Below, piece after piece: positions 26,705 to 35,414 of a DNA stretch of 64,000 nt (its first letter is position 1; every line of letters begins with the position of its first letter). The position numbers and the translations under genes were made by a program. The DNA is from Putridiphycobacter sp965230485. GTDB taxonomy: Bacteria > Bacteroidota > Bacteroidia > Flavobacteriales_D > Crocinitomicaceae. The DNA is taken from contig CBDDLA010000001.1 of the NCBI GenBank assembly GCA_965230485.1, forward strand, positions 2,480,001-2,544,000, read 5' to 3'. Under the pieces are notes generated by a model, which was given only the letters and a program-made list of their open reading frames with translations, was not told where the DNA came from and searched no databases.

Positions 26705-27631
26705 ATGTTCATTACTTTATGTTATTCTATGACGCTACCAAGACACCGGTTAATAAAAACGAAATCAATTTTGACTGCCCTATTAATGCTGTTTTCTATA
26801 CAAAGTAGAGCTCAGGATTATAACAAACAAAGGAATGAACTATTTGCATACAATATTTTAACAAATGGCATGATTAGTGGTGTTTCAAGCCTGTTTAATA
26901 AGCAACCCAATGAAAAAGCTTGGCGCGTGTTTACAACCAATTTTGGTAAAGGATGCTTGGGAGGTTTAGTAAAGTATACTGCTAAGTATCAAACGTTTTA
27001 CTTTAGACAATTATCCAATGTTTATTTTGCACCTGTTAATCGGGCTTTTTTCTTCATAGGTCATTCTATGGTAATGAATGCTTCAATGAATGAACGTTTA
27101 TTGAGTAATTACCATTGTCACTTTTATGGCATTAATTTCAATTATCGGGCTAGGGAATCTAAAGGTGATCGGTTAAAGGCCAGACTATCATTTAGCACAA
27201 TGGCCTCAATTGTTAGTTTAACACTAAGGGGAGATCGAATAGATTTATTTAAAACCCTGGAATATGGCCAGTTTTATATGGACCTAAATAGTTATGCATT
27301 AACCAAAATTGGTGGTAGAGCCTTGTTCAATGTGATTTCTATCGGTAAAACAGCAAATGGTTCATTTCAAAGTGTGGTTCCACATGAAATTATACATACT
27401 TATCAGACCTATGACTTTTTTGCTGTCTCTTCAATGTATAAAACTAAGCAAGACCAGTTCTTTTCGAAGAGTAAAGTGTATAATGCCATTACGCATTTTA
27501 TTGATTTGGATTACGAACCTTTGTTTTTTTCAACATTATACTTGATACAACCAGAGCCTAAGTATTATAAGAATTTTTTCGAATTTGAAGCAGAACATTT
27601 TTCAAAACGATTATTTATTGATAGAAATTGA
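26705..27631 (+). CDS. Secreted or outer-membrane protein with HEIIH zincin-like motif
   Basis: The 308-residue protein has an N-terminal basic and hydrophobic segment ending near SRAQ, which fits a signal peptide; Met9 (26729) is a possible alternative start. The middle is aromatic-rich, beta-strand-like sequence. At 227-231 it has HEIIH followed by TYQ, which matches HExxH of zinc metallopeptidases, and a Glu-rich FEFEAEHF near the C terminus could give the third ligand. I do not recognise the family, so the peptidase reading is only a hypothesis. It is followed by a strong terminator. The gap before it (26543-26704) shows no clear signal. Confidence 0.55.
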   Translation: MFITLCYSMTLPRHRLIKTKSILTALLMLFSIQSRAQDYNKQRNELFAYNILTNGMISGVSSLFNKQPNEKAWRVFTTNFGKGCLGGLVKYTAKYQTFYFRQLSNVYFAPVNRAFFFIGHSMVMNASMNERLLSNYHCHFYGINFNYRARESKGDRLKARLSFSTMASIVSLTLRGDRIDLFKTLEYGQFYMDLNSYALTKIGGRALFNVISIGKTANGSFQSVVPHEIIHTYQTYDFFAVSSMYKTKQDQFFSKSKVYNAITHFIDLDYEPLFFSTLYLIQPEPKYYKNFFEFEAEHFSKRLFIDRN

Positions 27632-27647
27632 GACTTATTAAAACAAA

Positions 27648-27671
27648 AAAGCCGATCTTTTGATCGGCTTT
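27648..27671. terminator. Bidirectional terminator at the end of the atp operon
   Basis: AAAGCCGATC and GATCGGCTTT make a perfect 10-bp stem around TTTT, with A-rich and T-rich flanks. It lies between the convergent HEIIH gene and atpG. Confidence 0.9.
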
Positions 27672-27692
27672 AATTAGTTTAGAGGTATACAT

Positions 27693-28580
27693 TTAGCCAT
27701 TCAATGCTTCAGCTCCACCAACAATTTCTAGAATTTCGTTAGTAATGGCAGCTTGACGGGCTTGGTTATATTCTAATTTTAATGCTTTATTTAATTCAGT
27801 TGCATTATCAGTTGCTTTATGCATGGCAGTCATTCTAGCACCATGCTCACCAGCCTGAGATTCCAAAATCACTTTGTAAAACTGAGTTTTTAATGATTTA
27901 GGAATCAATTCAGTAACAATGTCCTCTTTTGATGGCTCAAAAATGTAATCTATAGCTACAGAACTTGAATCAGATTCATTTTCAGTTGGTGGTAAAATAG
28001 GTAAAAACTGTTCTTCAGTGACAACTTGAGTGGCTACGTTTTTAAAACGGTTATAAACAAAAACAACTTTATCAAAATCACCATTTTTGTATGCCTTCAT
28101 TATACTTTCAGCAATGACATTTGAATCAGAGAAGTTGACATTGTCCCAAATTTTACTCGCATCATGCATAACCGCATCACTGTTTCCAAAAAAATCAGTT
28201 TTCTTAAATGAATCAGCCGCTTTTTTACCGACAGGCATAACAGTTACATTAAAGCCTTTGTACTTATCGTTACAAAGCTCTAACGATTTTTTTATAATGT
28301 AATTATTAAAACCACCGCACAGTCCTCTATTTGATGTAACAGGAATCAATAACACATTTTTCACTTCACGTTCTTGAGCATACTCATTCTCTGAAGTATC
28401 TAATGAAGCGGATAAATTAGTTAGAATGTCTTGTAGTTTTTCAGCATAAGGTCTCATTTGTGTAATGGCATCTTGAGCACGCTTTAACTTTGCAGCCGAT
28501 ACCATTTTCATGGCTGAGGTAATCTGCATTGTTGAAGCTACTGTTACAATTCTATTTCTAATTTCTTTTAAATTCGCCAT
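27693..28580 (-). CDS. atpG: F-type ATP synthase subunit gamma
   Basis: The 295-residue central stalk subunit couples rotor movement to catalysis. The N terminus MANLKEIRNRI and the C-terminal ARQAAITNEILEIVGGAEAL are the conserved helices that enter the catalytic ring. It is the last gene of the operon, 61 bp after atpA, and ends at a strong terminator. Confidence 0.97.
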   Translation of the reverse strand: MANLKEIRNRIVTVASTMQITSAMKMVSAAKLKRAQDAITQMRPYAEKLQDILTNLSASLDTSENEYAQEREVKNVLLIPVTSNRGLCGGFNNYIIKKSLELCNDKYKGFNVTVMPVGKKAADSFKKTDFFGNSDAVMHDASKIWDNVNFSDSNVIAESIMKAYKNGDFDKVVFVYNRFKNVATQVVTEEQFLPILPPTENESDSSSVAIDYIFEPSKEDIVTELIPKSLKTQFYKVILESQAGEHGARMTAMHKATDNATELNKALKLEYNQARQAAITNEILEIVGGAEALNG

Positions 28581-28641
28581 AATTAAAGTTTAAAACAACC
28601 TCATCAAAAACTATTTAATGATGAGGTGCTTAGGGTTTAAT

Positions 28642-30216
28642 CTAGTATTTCGAAGCTACTTCAGTCGCTACTTTTTCTAAAACAGATGTTTCGTTATCTG
28701 TATATTTTCCAGCGGCTAAATTATCCATAACATCTTTATGAGATGTGTTAAGAACGGCTAGCAAATCTTTTTCAAATTCTTTGACCTTATCAATCGGAAC
28801 ATTAGTTAACAAACCTTTTGTTCCAGCATAAATAACCGCAATTTGATCCTGAACCGTGTAAGGATCTCCTTCGTTTTGCTTTAAAATTTCTACGTTTCGA
28901 GCTCCTTTATCTAATACTGCTGTTGTAGCCGCATCAAGGTCAGATCCGAATTTAGCAAAGGCTTCTAATTCTCTATATTGAGCTTGGTCTAGCTTAAGAG
29001 TACCTGCTACTTTTTTCATTGATTTAATTTGAGCAGACCCTCCTACACGAGATACAGAAATACCAACATTAATTGCTGGACGAACCCCCGCGTTAAATAA
29101 ATTAGATTCTAAGAAAATCTGACCATCTGTAATTGAAATTACGTTGGTTGGGATATATGCCGAAACATCACCTGCCTGTGTTTCAATAATTGGTAATGCA
29201 GTTAAAGAACCACCACCTTTTACTAAATGTTTAATTGAGTCAGGTAAATCATTCATTGTTTTTGCAATGGTATCGTCATCAATTACCTTAGCGGCTCTTT
29301 CCAATAATCTTGAATGCAAATAGAATACATCACCAGGGTATGCCTCACGTCCTGGAGGACGTCTTAATAGTAATGATACCTCTCGGTAAGCCACCGCTTG
29401 CTTAGATAAATCATCATAAATAATTAATGCCGGACGACCAGTGTCTCTGAAATATTCTCCAATGGCAGCCCCAGCAAAAGGAGCATAAAATTGAGTAGTA
29501 GCTGGATCAGATGCGTTAGATGCGACTACTGTTGTATAAGCCATTGCACCAGCTTTTTCTAATTTATCAACTAAACCAGCAACTGTAGAGCCCTTTTGGC
29601 CAATTGCCACATAGATACAATATACAGGCTCACCTTTATCGTAAAATTCTTTTTGATTGATAATGGTATCAATCGCCACTGTTGTTTTACCAGTTTGACG
29701 GTCACCAATAATTAACTCTCTTTGACCTCTTCCAACTGGAATCATAGAGTCAATTGCCTTGATACCGCTTTGCAAAGGTTCAGTAACAGGTTGACGATAA
29801 ATAACGCCTGGTGCCTTTCTTTCAAGAGGCATTTCGTAAGTTTCTCCTTCAATTGGGCCATTACCATCAATTGGATTACCCATAGTATCAACAACTCGTC
29901 CAACAATACCTTCACCAACTTGTAATGAAGCAATCATATTTAAACGTTTAACAGTGTCACCTTCAACTACATCATCAGATTTACCTAGTAATACAACACC
30001 AACATTGTCTTCTTCAAGGTTAAGAGCAATTCCTCTTAATCCTCCTTTGAATTCAACCATTTCTCCGTATTGTACGCTATTTAAACCATAAATTGTAGCA
30101 ATACCATCTCCTACTTGGAGAATAGTTCCTACCTCTTCTAATTCAGCGTTTGTTTTCGCACCTGAAAGTTGTTCTCTCAGGATAGCAGATACTTCTGCAG
30201 GTTTGATATTAGCCAT
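28642..30216 (-). CDS. atpA: F-type ATP synthase subunit alpha
   Basis: The 524-residue regulatory nucleotide-binding subunit of F1 has the P-loop GDRQTGKT, the PGREAYPGDVFYLHSRLLERA signature and full family length. The beta subunit gene that must pair with it is not in this cluster. The gene follows atpH with a 31-bp gap. Confidence 0.98.
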   Translation of the reverse strand: MANIKPAEVSAILREQLSGAKTNAELEEVGTILQVGDGIATIYGLNSVQYGEMVEFKGGLRGIALNLEEDNVGVVLLGKSDDVVEGDTVKRLNMIASLQVGEGIVGRVVDTMGNPIDGNGPIEGETYEMPLERKAPGVIYRQPVTEPLQSGIKAIDSMIPVGRGQRELIIGDRQTGKTTVAIDTIINQKEFYDKGEPVYCIYVAIGQKGSTVAGLVDKLEKAGAMAYTTVVASNASDPATTQFYAPFAGAAIGEYFRDTGRPALIIYDDLSKQAVAYREVSLLLRRPPGREAYPGDVFYLHSRLLERAAKVIDDDTIAKTMNDLPDSIKHLVKGGGSLTALPIIETQAGDVSAYIPTNVISITDGQIFLESNLFNAGVRPAINVGISVSRVGGSAQIKSMKKVAGTLKLDQAQYRELEAFAKFGSDLDAATTAVLDKGARNVEILKQNEGDPYTVQDQIAVIYAGTKGLLTNVPIDKVKEFEKDLLAVLNTSHKDVMDNLAAGKYTDNETSVLEKVATEVASKY

Positions 30217-30247
30217 GTTCTAATATTTATTTATTAAAGTGTTCTGC

Positions 30248-30784
30248 TTAATTAAGCAGTATGTTTTTTAAGTTAGTCAATTGACTTGCCACCGAGGCGT
30301 CAATTTGTTTATCCTCTATATTTATAATAAACCCACCTAATATTGCTGGGTCTATTTTTTCTACAAGTGAAATTTCTCCTTTTACAGAAGACTTTACTTT
30401 ATCCAAAATTTTTGCTTTTGTGTCAGCGTCAAGTTTTTCCGAAGATGTAATAATAACATCAACAATGCCCTTATACTGTTTGTATTGCTTAATGAAGTTT
30501 TCAGCAATTGTAGGTAGAATGTTTGCTCTGCTATTTTTTGTAATTAAAGTCAAAAAATTGATAGAGATTGGTTCCATTTTTCCTTCAAATAACGCATTGA
30601 ATACATCAATTTTTTTTGATGCGTGAATCACTGGGTTATTTAATAAATTGGCGAAATCTTTAGATTCAGTACAAATTTCAGATAACTCAATCATATCATT
30701 ATTCACTTTTTCAACCGAATTTTGTTCAATCGATAAATCGAGTAATGATTTGGCGTATCGCGTTGCTACTAAAGTTCCTTTCAT
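30248..30784 (-). CDS. atpH: F-type ATP synthase subunit delta
   Basis: The 178-residue subunit joins the peripheral stalk to F1. It shows the family's N-terminal RYAKSLLDLS and the C-terminal beta-rich ILGGFIINIEDKQIDASV segment. It begins five bases after the atpF stop. Confidence 0.95.
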   Translation of the reverse strand: MKGTLVATRYAKSLLDLSIEQNSVEKVNNDMIELSEICTESKDFANLLNNPVIHASKKIDVFNALFEGKMEPISINFLTLITKNSRANILPTIAENFIKQYKQYKGIVDVIITSSEKLDADTKAKILDKVKSSVKGEISLVEKIDPAILGGFIINIEDKQIDASVASQLTNLKNILLN

Positions 30785-30789
30785 TTGTT

Positions 30790-31284
30790 TTAGTTTAAGC
30801 TAATGTCTTCTGCTAATTGATCGGCTAGCGCTTTTTGCTTGTCGTTTGAAGCTAGCTCACCTTTAACGATTTTTTCAGCAATTTCTAATGATAAAGCTGC
30901 GACATGAGTCTTAATTTCTGACATAGCTGCATTTTTTTCACTAGTGATAACTTTGTGCGCATCTGCGATAATTTTATCAGCTTCAACCTGAGCCTTCTCT
31001 TTAGATTCAGCAACTAGTTGCTTACTCGTTTCATTCGCCTCTTTAATCAACTTATCGCGTTCAATTCTTGCTTCTTTCAGTAAGTCTTCATTTTTAGACT
31101 GTAAAGCTTTCATCTCATCTCTTGTTTTCTGCGCTAAGTCAATAGACGATTGAATTTCCTCTTCTCTTTCATTTAACGCAGATAGAATTGGTTTCCACGC
31201 AAATTTCTTCAGCAGAATTAAAAGGATAATGAATACTAAACCTCCCCAAAATAACTGACCGACTGCCGGTGTAACTAAATTCAT
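30790..31284 (-). CDS. atpF: F-type ATP synthase subunit b
   Basis: The 164-residue subunit has one N-terminal membrane helix (about 10-28) followed by a long charged helix rich in Lys, Glu and Ala, as in peripheral stalk b subunits. Only one b-type gene is present, so the stalk is presumably a homodimer. Confidence 0.96.
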   Translation of the reverse strand: MNLVTPAVGQLFWGGLVFIILLILLKKFAWKPILSALNEREEEIQSSIDLAQKTRDEMKALQSKNEDLLKEARIERDKLIKEANETSKQLVAESKEKAQVEADKIIADAHKVITSEKNAAMSEIKTHVAALSLEIAEKIVKGELASNDKQKALADQLAEDISLN

Positions 31285-31360
31285 ATTTTAATTTTTAATT
31301 TTAACTAATACACTAAATTAAGTGGTGTCAGGCAATCCCTGACACCACCTATTCTTTTAA

Positions 31361-31570
31361 TTATCCCTGTAACATTGCTACAACAATTCCGAAAAGGGCT
31401 GCACCCTCAACTAACGCTGCTGCAATTAACATTACAGTTTGAATTTTTCCAGCAAGCTCTGGCTGTCTTGCCATTGCTTCTAAAGCTGATCCACCAACTC
31501 TACCGATACCAATACCAGCACCAATTGCTGCTAGACCTGCTCCGATTGCTGCGATTCCTGCTATTTCCAT
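31361..31570 (-). CDS. atpE: F-type ATP synthase subunit c
   Basis: The 69-residue two-helix proteolipid has the polar loop ARQPE and the ion-carrying Glu55 in the second helix (LVEGAALFG). The residues that make the sodium site in Ilyobacter-type rings, a Gln in helix one and Ser-Thr-Tyr after the Glu, are absent (Arg24 and Gly-Ala-Ala here), so it is most likely proton-coupled. Confidence 0.97.
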   Translation of the reverse strand: MEIAGIAAIGAGLAAIGAGIGIGRVGGSALEAMARQPELAGKIQTVMLIAAALVEGAALFGIVVAMLQG

Positions 31571-31609
31571 AACTTGTGTTTGTTTATATATTAATTAAAA
31601 AATTACTAT

Positions 31610-32704
31610 TTAATGATGTGCCTCTTCTACAGCCATACCAATAAACAAAGCTGATAGCATTGTGAAGATATAAGCTTGTAAAAAAGCCACTAAAATTTCT
31701 AGTGTCGAAATGAAGAGTGTAAATGGAACAGATAAACCTGCCCACGCTATACTTTCGTTTACGAATATGATAGAAATTAATGATACTACTATAATATGAC
31801 CTGCAGTAATGTTAGCGAACAAACGAATCATCAAGGCAGCAGGCTTAATAAATATGCCTAAAATTTCAATAGGAACCAAAATAACGTAAAGTGGCAGTTT
31901 TCCTCCCCAACTCATTGAGTTACCTAGAGGATCGAAAATATGCCCCCAATATCCTTTTTTGGAATTAAGCATTTGAATACCGAATGTAAATAATGCTAAC
32001 AATAAGGTAATTGAGATACTTCCTGTTACATTTGGGTTTGCTAAAAAAGGTAATAATCCGAGTAAATTACCAAATAAGATAAAAAAGAAAACGGTTAAAA
32101 GGTAAGGGGTAAACTTTTTGTACTTATCTCCTTCAATATTTTCTTTTGCGACGTCACGCACAAATAACACAACAGGTTCAGTCCATGCAGCAATTCCTTT
32201 AGGAGCTTGAAGTTTGTGAGTTTTATATCTTTTGGCAGACCTGAAAAAGACCAATATAAGTAAAACGCCAATTAATAAGATAGTTGTCACGTTTTTGGTC
32301 AAAGAAAAATCAAGCCACACTTTAGCTGCATTAACAGGATGATGATCTGAATCAAAATGGACTGCAGACTCCCCTTCATTTAACTGATATATTGTTTCGT
32401 GAACTTTTGCAAATTTCAATCCTTCTTTTTCAACAATGTGAGAGCCATCATCTGAATGGTGAAATTCTGAAGACATAAAAGTAATTAAACCTTTATCAGT
32501 ATATAAAATAACAGGTAAAGGAATTACAAAACCATCTGTGAAGTGAAATTCATGCGCATCTAGGGCATGGTGAACAGCATGTCCAGATGCATCAAACTCA
32601 TGCGTTTCACTCTCTCCTTCGGTATGATGACCAGATTCTGCATTTGCAGAAAAACCAAAGCTTATAAACAAGGAAAATATGATAAATTTAACGTAATTTT
32701 TCAT
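31610..32704 (-). CDS. atpB: F-type ATP synthase subunit a with long exported N-terminal part
   Basis: The 364-residue subunit has a signal-like start (to about 22, ending ANA), then roughly 110 residues rich in His, Asp, Glu and Gly before the first of the conserved membrane helices. The proton half-channel region is present, including the conserved Arg in MIRLFANITAGHI. The histidine-rich periplasmic part is larger than in the enzyme of proteobacteria. The gene is 95 bp after the small membrane protein. Confidence 0.95.
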   Translation of the reverse strand: MKNYVKFIIFSLFISFGFSANAESGHHTEGESETHEFDASGHAVHHALDAHEFHFTDGFVIPLPVILYTDKGLITFMSSEFHHSDDGSHIVEKEGLKFAKVHETIYQLNEGESAVHFDSDHHPVNAAKVWLDFSLTKNVTTILLIGVLLILVFFRSAKRYKTHKLQAPKGIAAWTEPVVLFVRDVAKENIEGDKYKKFTPYLLTVFFFILFGNLLGLLPFLANPNVTGSISITLLLALFTFGIQMLNSKKGYWGHIFDPLGNSMSWGGKLPLYVILVPIEILGIFIKPAALMIRLFANITAGHIIVVSLISIIFVNESIAWAGLSVPFTLFISTLEILVAFLQAYIFTMLSALFIGMAVEEAHH

Positions 32705-32799
32705 GTAATAATTGTATTCAAAATGACACCTGTCTATTAAATTCGCGACAAAGATATCTATAAAAAAGATATTTTGACCGATTTTAATTTTTTTTTTTC

Positions 32800-33198
32800 C
32801 TATTCAGATATAGGTTGATTGATCATTTTGACCAAAATAGCTGTTTCGAAAAATAATATGGGAAAATAGATAAGAAAAAACTGAATGACAAAAGGTCTGG
32901 AATACTCGTCTTTATAGAGTAACCATGGTAATAAAAATGTCAGAGAACCTAACATTTTAACTATAGATAATATCATAAATGATTTAATAACCGAACCATT
33001 ATCTTTCTTGAACTTAGAATAGATATATACAATACCTAAAAAAGTAATAGGTACTAAAAAAGCATATATTCGCCAATAGCCGCTGTTTTGATAAAGTTCT
33101 AAACCAGATTGATTGACAAGAAGGTTATGTGTGAACCAAAATAAAACAAAAACTACTGCGATACGTGTCAGTTGAAGAGGTAAGAATGACTTAGTCAT
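32800..33198 (-). CDS. Small four-helix membrane protein in the atp operon (DUF6168-like)
   Basis: The 132-residue protein has four predicted membrane helices and overlaps the AtpZ-like gene by eight bases. Its place, between the AtpZ-like gene and atpB, and its overall look resemble DUF6168 proteins found there in Flavobacteria, but I rely on memory for that. It may help assemble or stabilise Fo, like AtpI; this is an inference. Confidence 0.6.
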   Translation of the reverse strand: MTKSFLPLQLTRIAVVFVLFWFTHNLLVNQSGLELYQNSGYWRIYAFLVPITFLGIVYIYSKFKKDNGSVIKSFMILSIVKMLGSLTFLLPWLLYKDEYSRPFVIQFFLIYFPILFFETAILVKMINQPISE

Positions 33199-33424
33199 TA
33201 TTCGAAATTTTTTGTGCTCCCTTAATGAATAGGTATAGAGATGCAGCTACACCTATTAATGATAAAATGATGGTCCATATTGGTTTTTCATTTTGATATC
33301 GAGTGTCAATCTCGTTTCCCCCTAAAGCACAAGCACTAATTATAACCGCCATTTGAATAGCCATGGATGAAAATTTGGCATATAGATTAGGCTTTTTTTT
33401 TGGTGAATTCTCAGTTTCTAACAT
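33191..33424 (-). CDS. AtpZ/AtpI family protein
   Basis: The 77-residue protein has a polar N terminus and two membrane helices (about 20-40 and 47-68), with the GGNEIDTRYQNEKP loop between them as in AtpZ/AtpI proteins. Members help ion uptake and assembly of the c ring. It is the second gene of the operon after bactofilin (47-bp gap). Confidence 0.85.
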   Translation of the reverse strand: MLETENSPKKKPNLYAKFSSMAIQMAVIISACALGGNEIDTRYQNEKPIWTIILSLIGVAASLYLFIKGAQKISNND

Positions 33425-33471
33425 AGAGAGAGGTCTATATATTGAAATAAGACGAAAAGCACAGCTTTTGG

Positions 33472-33906
33472 CTAGTAAATCATTTCTGTATCTGCTTCAG
33501 ATTCTACTTTATCATCTAGTTTGACTTCCTCTTTGATAGGATGTGTTGAATTTGCATTCATAATACATTTTCCTGTAAACTCTGCACCCTCTAATACCCC
33601 GATTTTGTGGGTTGTAATAACGCCTTCTACTTTTGCTGTATCTTTTAGTACCAACAATCCATCAACAAAAATGTTACCGTGTATAGTACCCTCAATATCT
33701 GCATTCAGACATTTAATATCTCCCTCTACTTTTCCATTTAGACCTAGAACTAACTTTCCTTTCACAGATAGATTTCCATGAATGTTTCCGTCAATTCTAA
33801 TATTACCTTCGGTCAGTAAATCGCCATTTATAACAGTGCCTTCAACTAATCTATTTAACTGATTACTTTGTGGGGATTGATCTTTTAAATTATTTCCTTT
33901 AAACAT
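33472..33906 (-). CDS. Bactofilin (polymer-forming cytoskeletal protein)
   Basis: The 144-residue protein has the DUF583 right-handed beta-helix core (about 24-115) with repeating strands such as INGDLLTEGNIRIDGNIHGNL, and disordered ends. Bactofilins form filaments without nucleotide and locate cell-wall enzymes. It is the first gene of the atp transcription unit, with a good promoter just upstream. Confidence 0.92.
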   Translation of the reverse strand: MFKGNNLKDQSPQSNQLNRLVEGTVINGDLLTEGNIRIDGNIHGNLSVKGKLVLGLNGKVEGDIKCLNADIEGTIHGNIFVDGLLVLKDTAKVEGVITTHKIGVLEGAEFTGKCIMNANSTHPIKEEVKLDDKVESEADTEMIY

Positions 33907-33927
33907 AGTTGTATTGCTCTAACAACG

Positions 33928-33960
33928 CAAAAATAAGGAATTATATTGATATCATCAAAA
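33928..33960 (-). promoter_or_regulatory. Promoter of the bactofilin-atp operon
   Basis: On the minus strand TTTTG (33956-33960) is followed, after 20 bases, by TATTTTTG (33928-33935), matching the Bacteroidota -33 TTTG and -7 TAnnTTTG elements. It lies about 22 bp before the bactofilin ATG, in the 71-bp gap to the CNNM gene. Confidence 0.65.
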
Positions 33961-33977
33961 GAAAATAAATCTAGGTA

Positions 33978-35225
33978 TTATTCATTGATACTTATTTTGA
34001 CCAATTCAATTTTATTGCTTGATACTTCAACGATAGTAAATATAAAATTCTTGTACTCAAATTTCTGTCCCTTTTCAGGAATTTCTGCCAACTCATTAAA
34101 TATAAGTCCACCAAGCGTTTCATACTCATCTTTTTCATCAAAGCCTAAGTTATACTTATCATTTAAAGTACTTATTTCTAATCGTGCAGAAAATAAGAAA
34201 CTCTTATCATCAAGCTGTTTTTCGACTAATATATCTGAATCGTGTTCATCTTCAATTTCTCCAAATATTTCTTCAATAATATCTTCAACAGTTATCATTC
34301 CAGAAGTTCCTCCAAATTCATCAACTACAACAGCCACACTTCTTTTTTGCTTAGTAAATTGCTCAAGTAGAACTTTAACCAAATTAGCCTCAGGCACAAT
34401 TGAAATAGGAAGTAAAACTTGTTTTAGTGATTCTGGTTTTTTAAAAAGCTCGTATGAATGAACATAACCAATAATATTATCAATAGAGTCGCGGAAGACT
34501 AAAATTTTCGAATAACCAGTTTCAATAAACTTCCTTTTCAGTTCGTCAATAGAAATTTCCACATTAACGGCTGTAATTTCCGTTCGCGGAATCATACAAT
34601 CTCTCGCTTTTGTAGTCGAAAAAGTCAAGGCATTTTGAAGAATTTGAATTTCATGTTCCATTTCAAATTCTTCTTCCATCCTGTCTGTAATATCTTTCAC
34701 ATAGTCATCAAGGTCTACTTTTGAAAACGCTTGCTTCGTATTTTCAATGTTTACACCGAATAACCTTAAAAAAAGTTTTGATAAGTAGGTGGTGAACAAT
34801 GTAGGAACAATTAAGGCCCAATAGACTAAAAAGAGCAGGAAAGAGAAAACAGATAATGATCGGTTAGGGTTGATCCTAAAAATAGCTTTTGGTAAAAACT
34901 CAGCTGTCACAAGCACTAAAAGTGTTGAAATAATGGTTTGACTTACTAAAATAAACCCCTCGTTGTTATATATATTAGCAATAGATGGTTCCAATGCTTT
35001 GGCCATATATATACCGTATACAACCAATGCTATATTGTTTCCAAGTAACATTGTACTGATGAAACTAGATTCATTATTAACGAAAAAAGACAGCAACCTG
35101 CCATTTAATGAGCCGTTATTTTTATCAAGTTCTATTTTTAATCTATTGGCAGATATAAATGCAATTTCCATTCCTGAAAAAAAAGCGGAAGCTAATAATG
35201 TTAATATGATAATGATTGAAATCAT
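33978..35225 (-). CDS. CNNM/CorC-type membrane protein with CBS pair (hemolysin family)
   Basis: The 415-residue protein has an N-terminal CNNM domain of about four membrane helices (1-180, with FFSGMEIAFISANRLK), then two CBS repeats (about 200-320, including MIPRTEITAVN and VDEFGGTSGMIT), then a CorC/HlyC-type C-terminal domain (330-415). Such proteins are linked to magnesium and cobalt transport; GldE of Flavobacteria is a relative. I cannot say whether this is GldE; gldD is not next to it. The start overlaps a 45-codon open frame by four bases. Confidence 0.85.
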   Translation of the reverse strand: MISIIIILTLLASAFFSGMEIAFISANRLKIELDKNNGSLNGRLLSFFVNNESSFISTMLLGNNIALVVYGIYMAKALEPSIANIYNNEGFILVSQTIISTLLVLVTAEFLPKAIFRINPNRSLSVFSFLLFLVYWALIVPTLFTTYLSKLFLRLFGVNIENTKQAFSKVDLDDYVKDITDRMEEEFEMEHEIQILQNALTFSTTKARDCMIPRTEITAVNVEISIDELKRKFIETGYSKILVFRDSIDNIIGYVHSYELFKKPESLKQVLLPISIVPEANLVKVLLEQFTKQKRSVAVVVDEFGGTSGMITVEDIIEEIFGEIEDEHDSDILVEKQLDDKSFLFSARLEISTLNDKYNLGFDEKDEYETLGGLIFNELAEIPEKGQKFEYKNFIFTIVEVSSNKIELVKISINE

Positions 35226-35359
35226 ATAACAGATGTAAGAAGAGAAATGTAGTTTGAGCCTTTAAGTACAGGATGAGCTAATTTTGGTTGCAAAATAGCC
35301 TGATAACCAATCGTTGATAATATTAAAAATGTTTTTAGCCTCTGGGGTTCGTCGTCCAT
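35222..35359 (-). CDS. Possible 45-residue open frame overlapping the CNNM gene start
   Basis: An ATG at 35359 opens a 45-codon frame that ends with a TGA sharing bases with the CNNM start (ATGA arrangement). The product has a hydrophobic middle and no match I recognise. The tidy overlap is the only support for it being translated; it could be a leader peptide or chance. Confidence 0.25.
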   Translation of the reverse strand: MDDEPQRLKTFLILSTIGYQAILQPKLAHPVLKGSNYISLLTSVI

Positions 35360-35414
35360 TTTAAATTAAATAATCTTTCTTATAACGAATTTACTAAAAA
35401 AAAATGGTTCGGCA

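Noticed and set aside
33946..34461. 171-codon plus-strand frame opposite the CNNM gene
   Set aside because: It is serine-rich low complexity and wholly antisense to a clear conserved gene.
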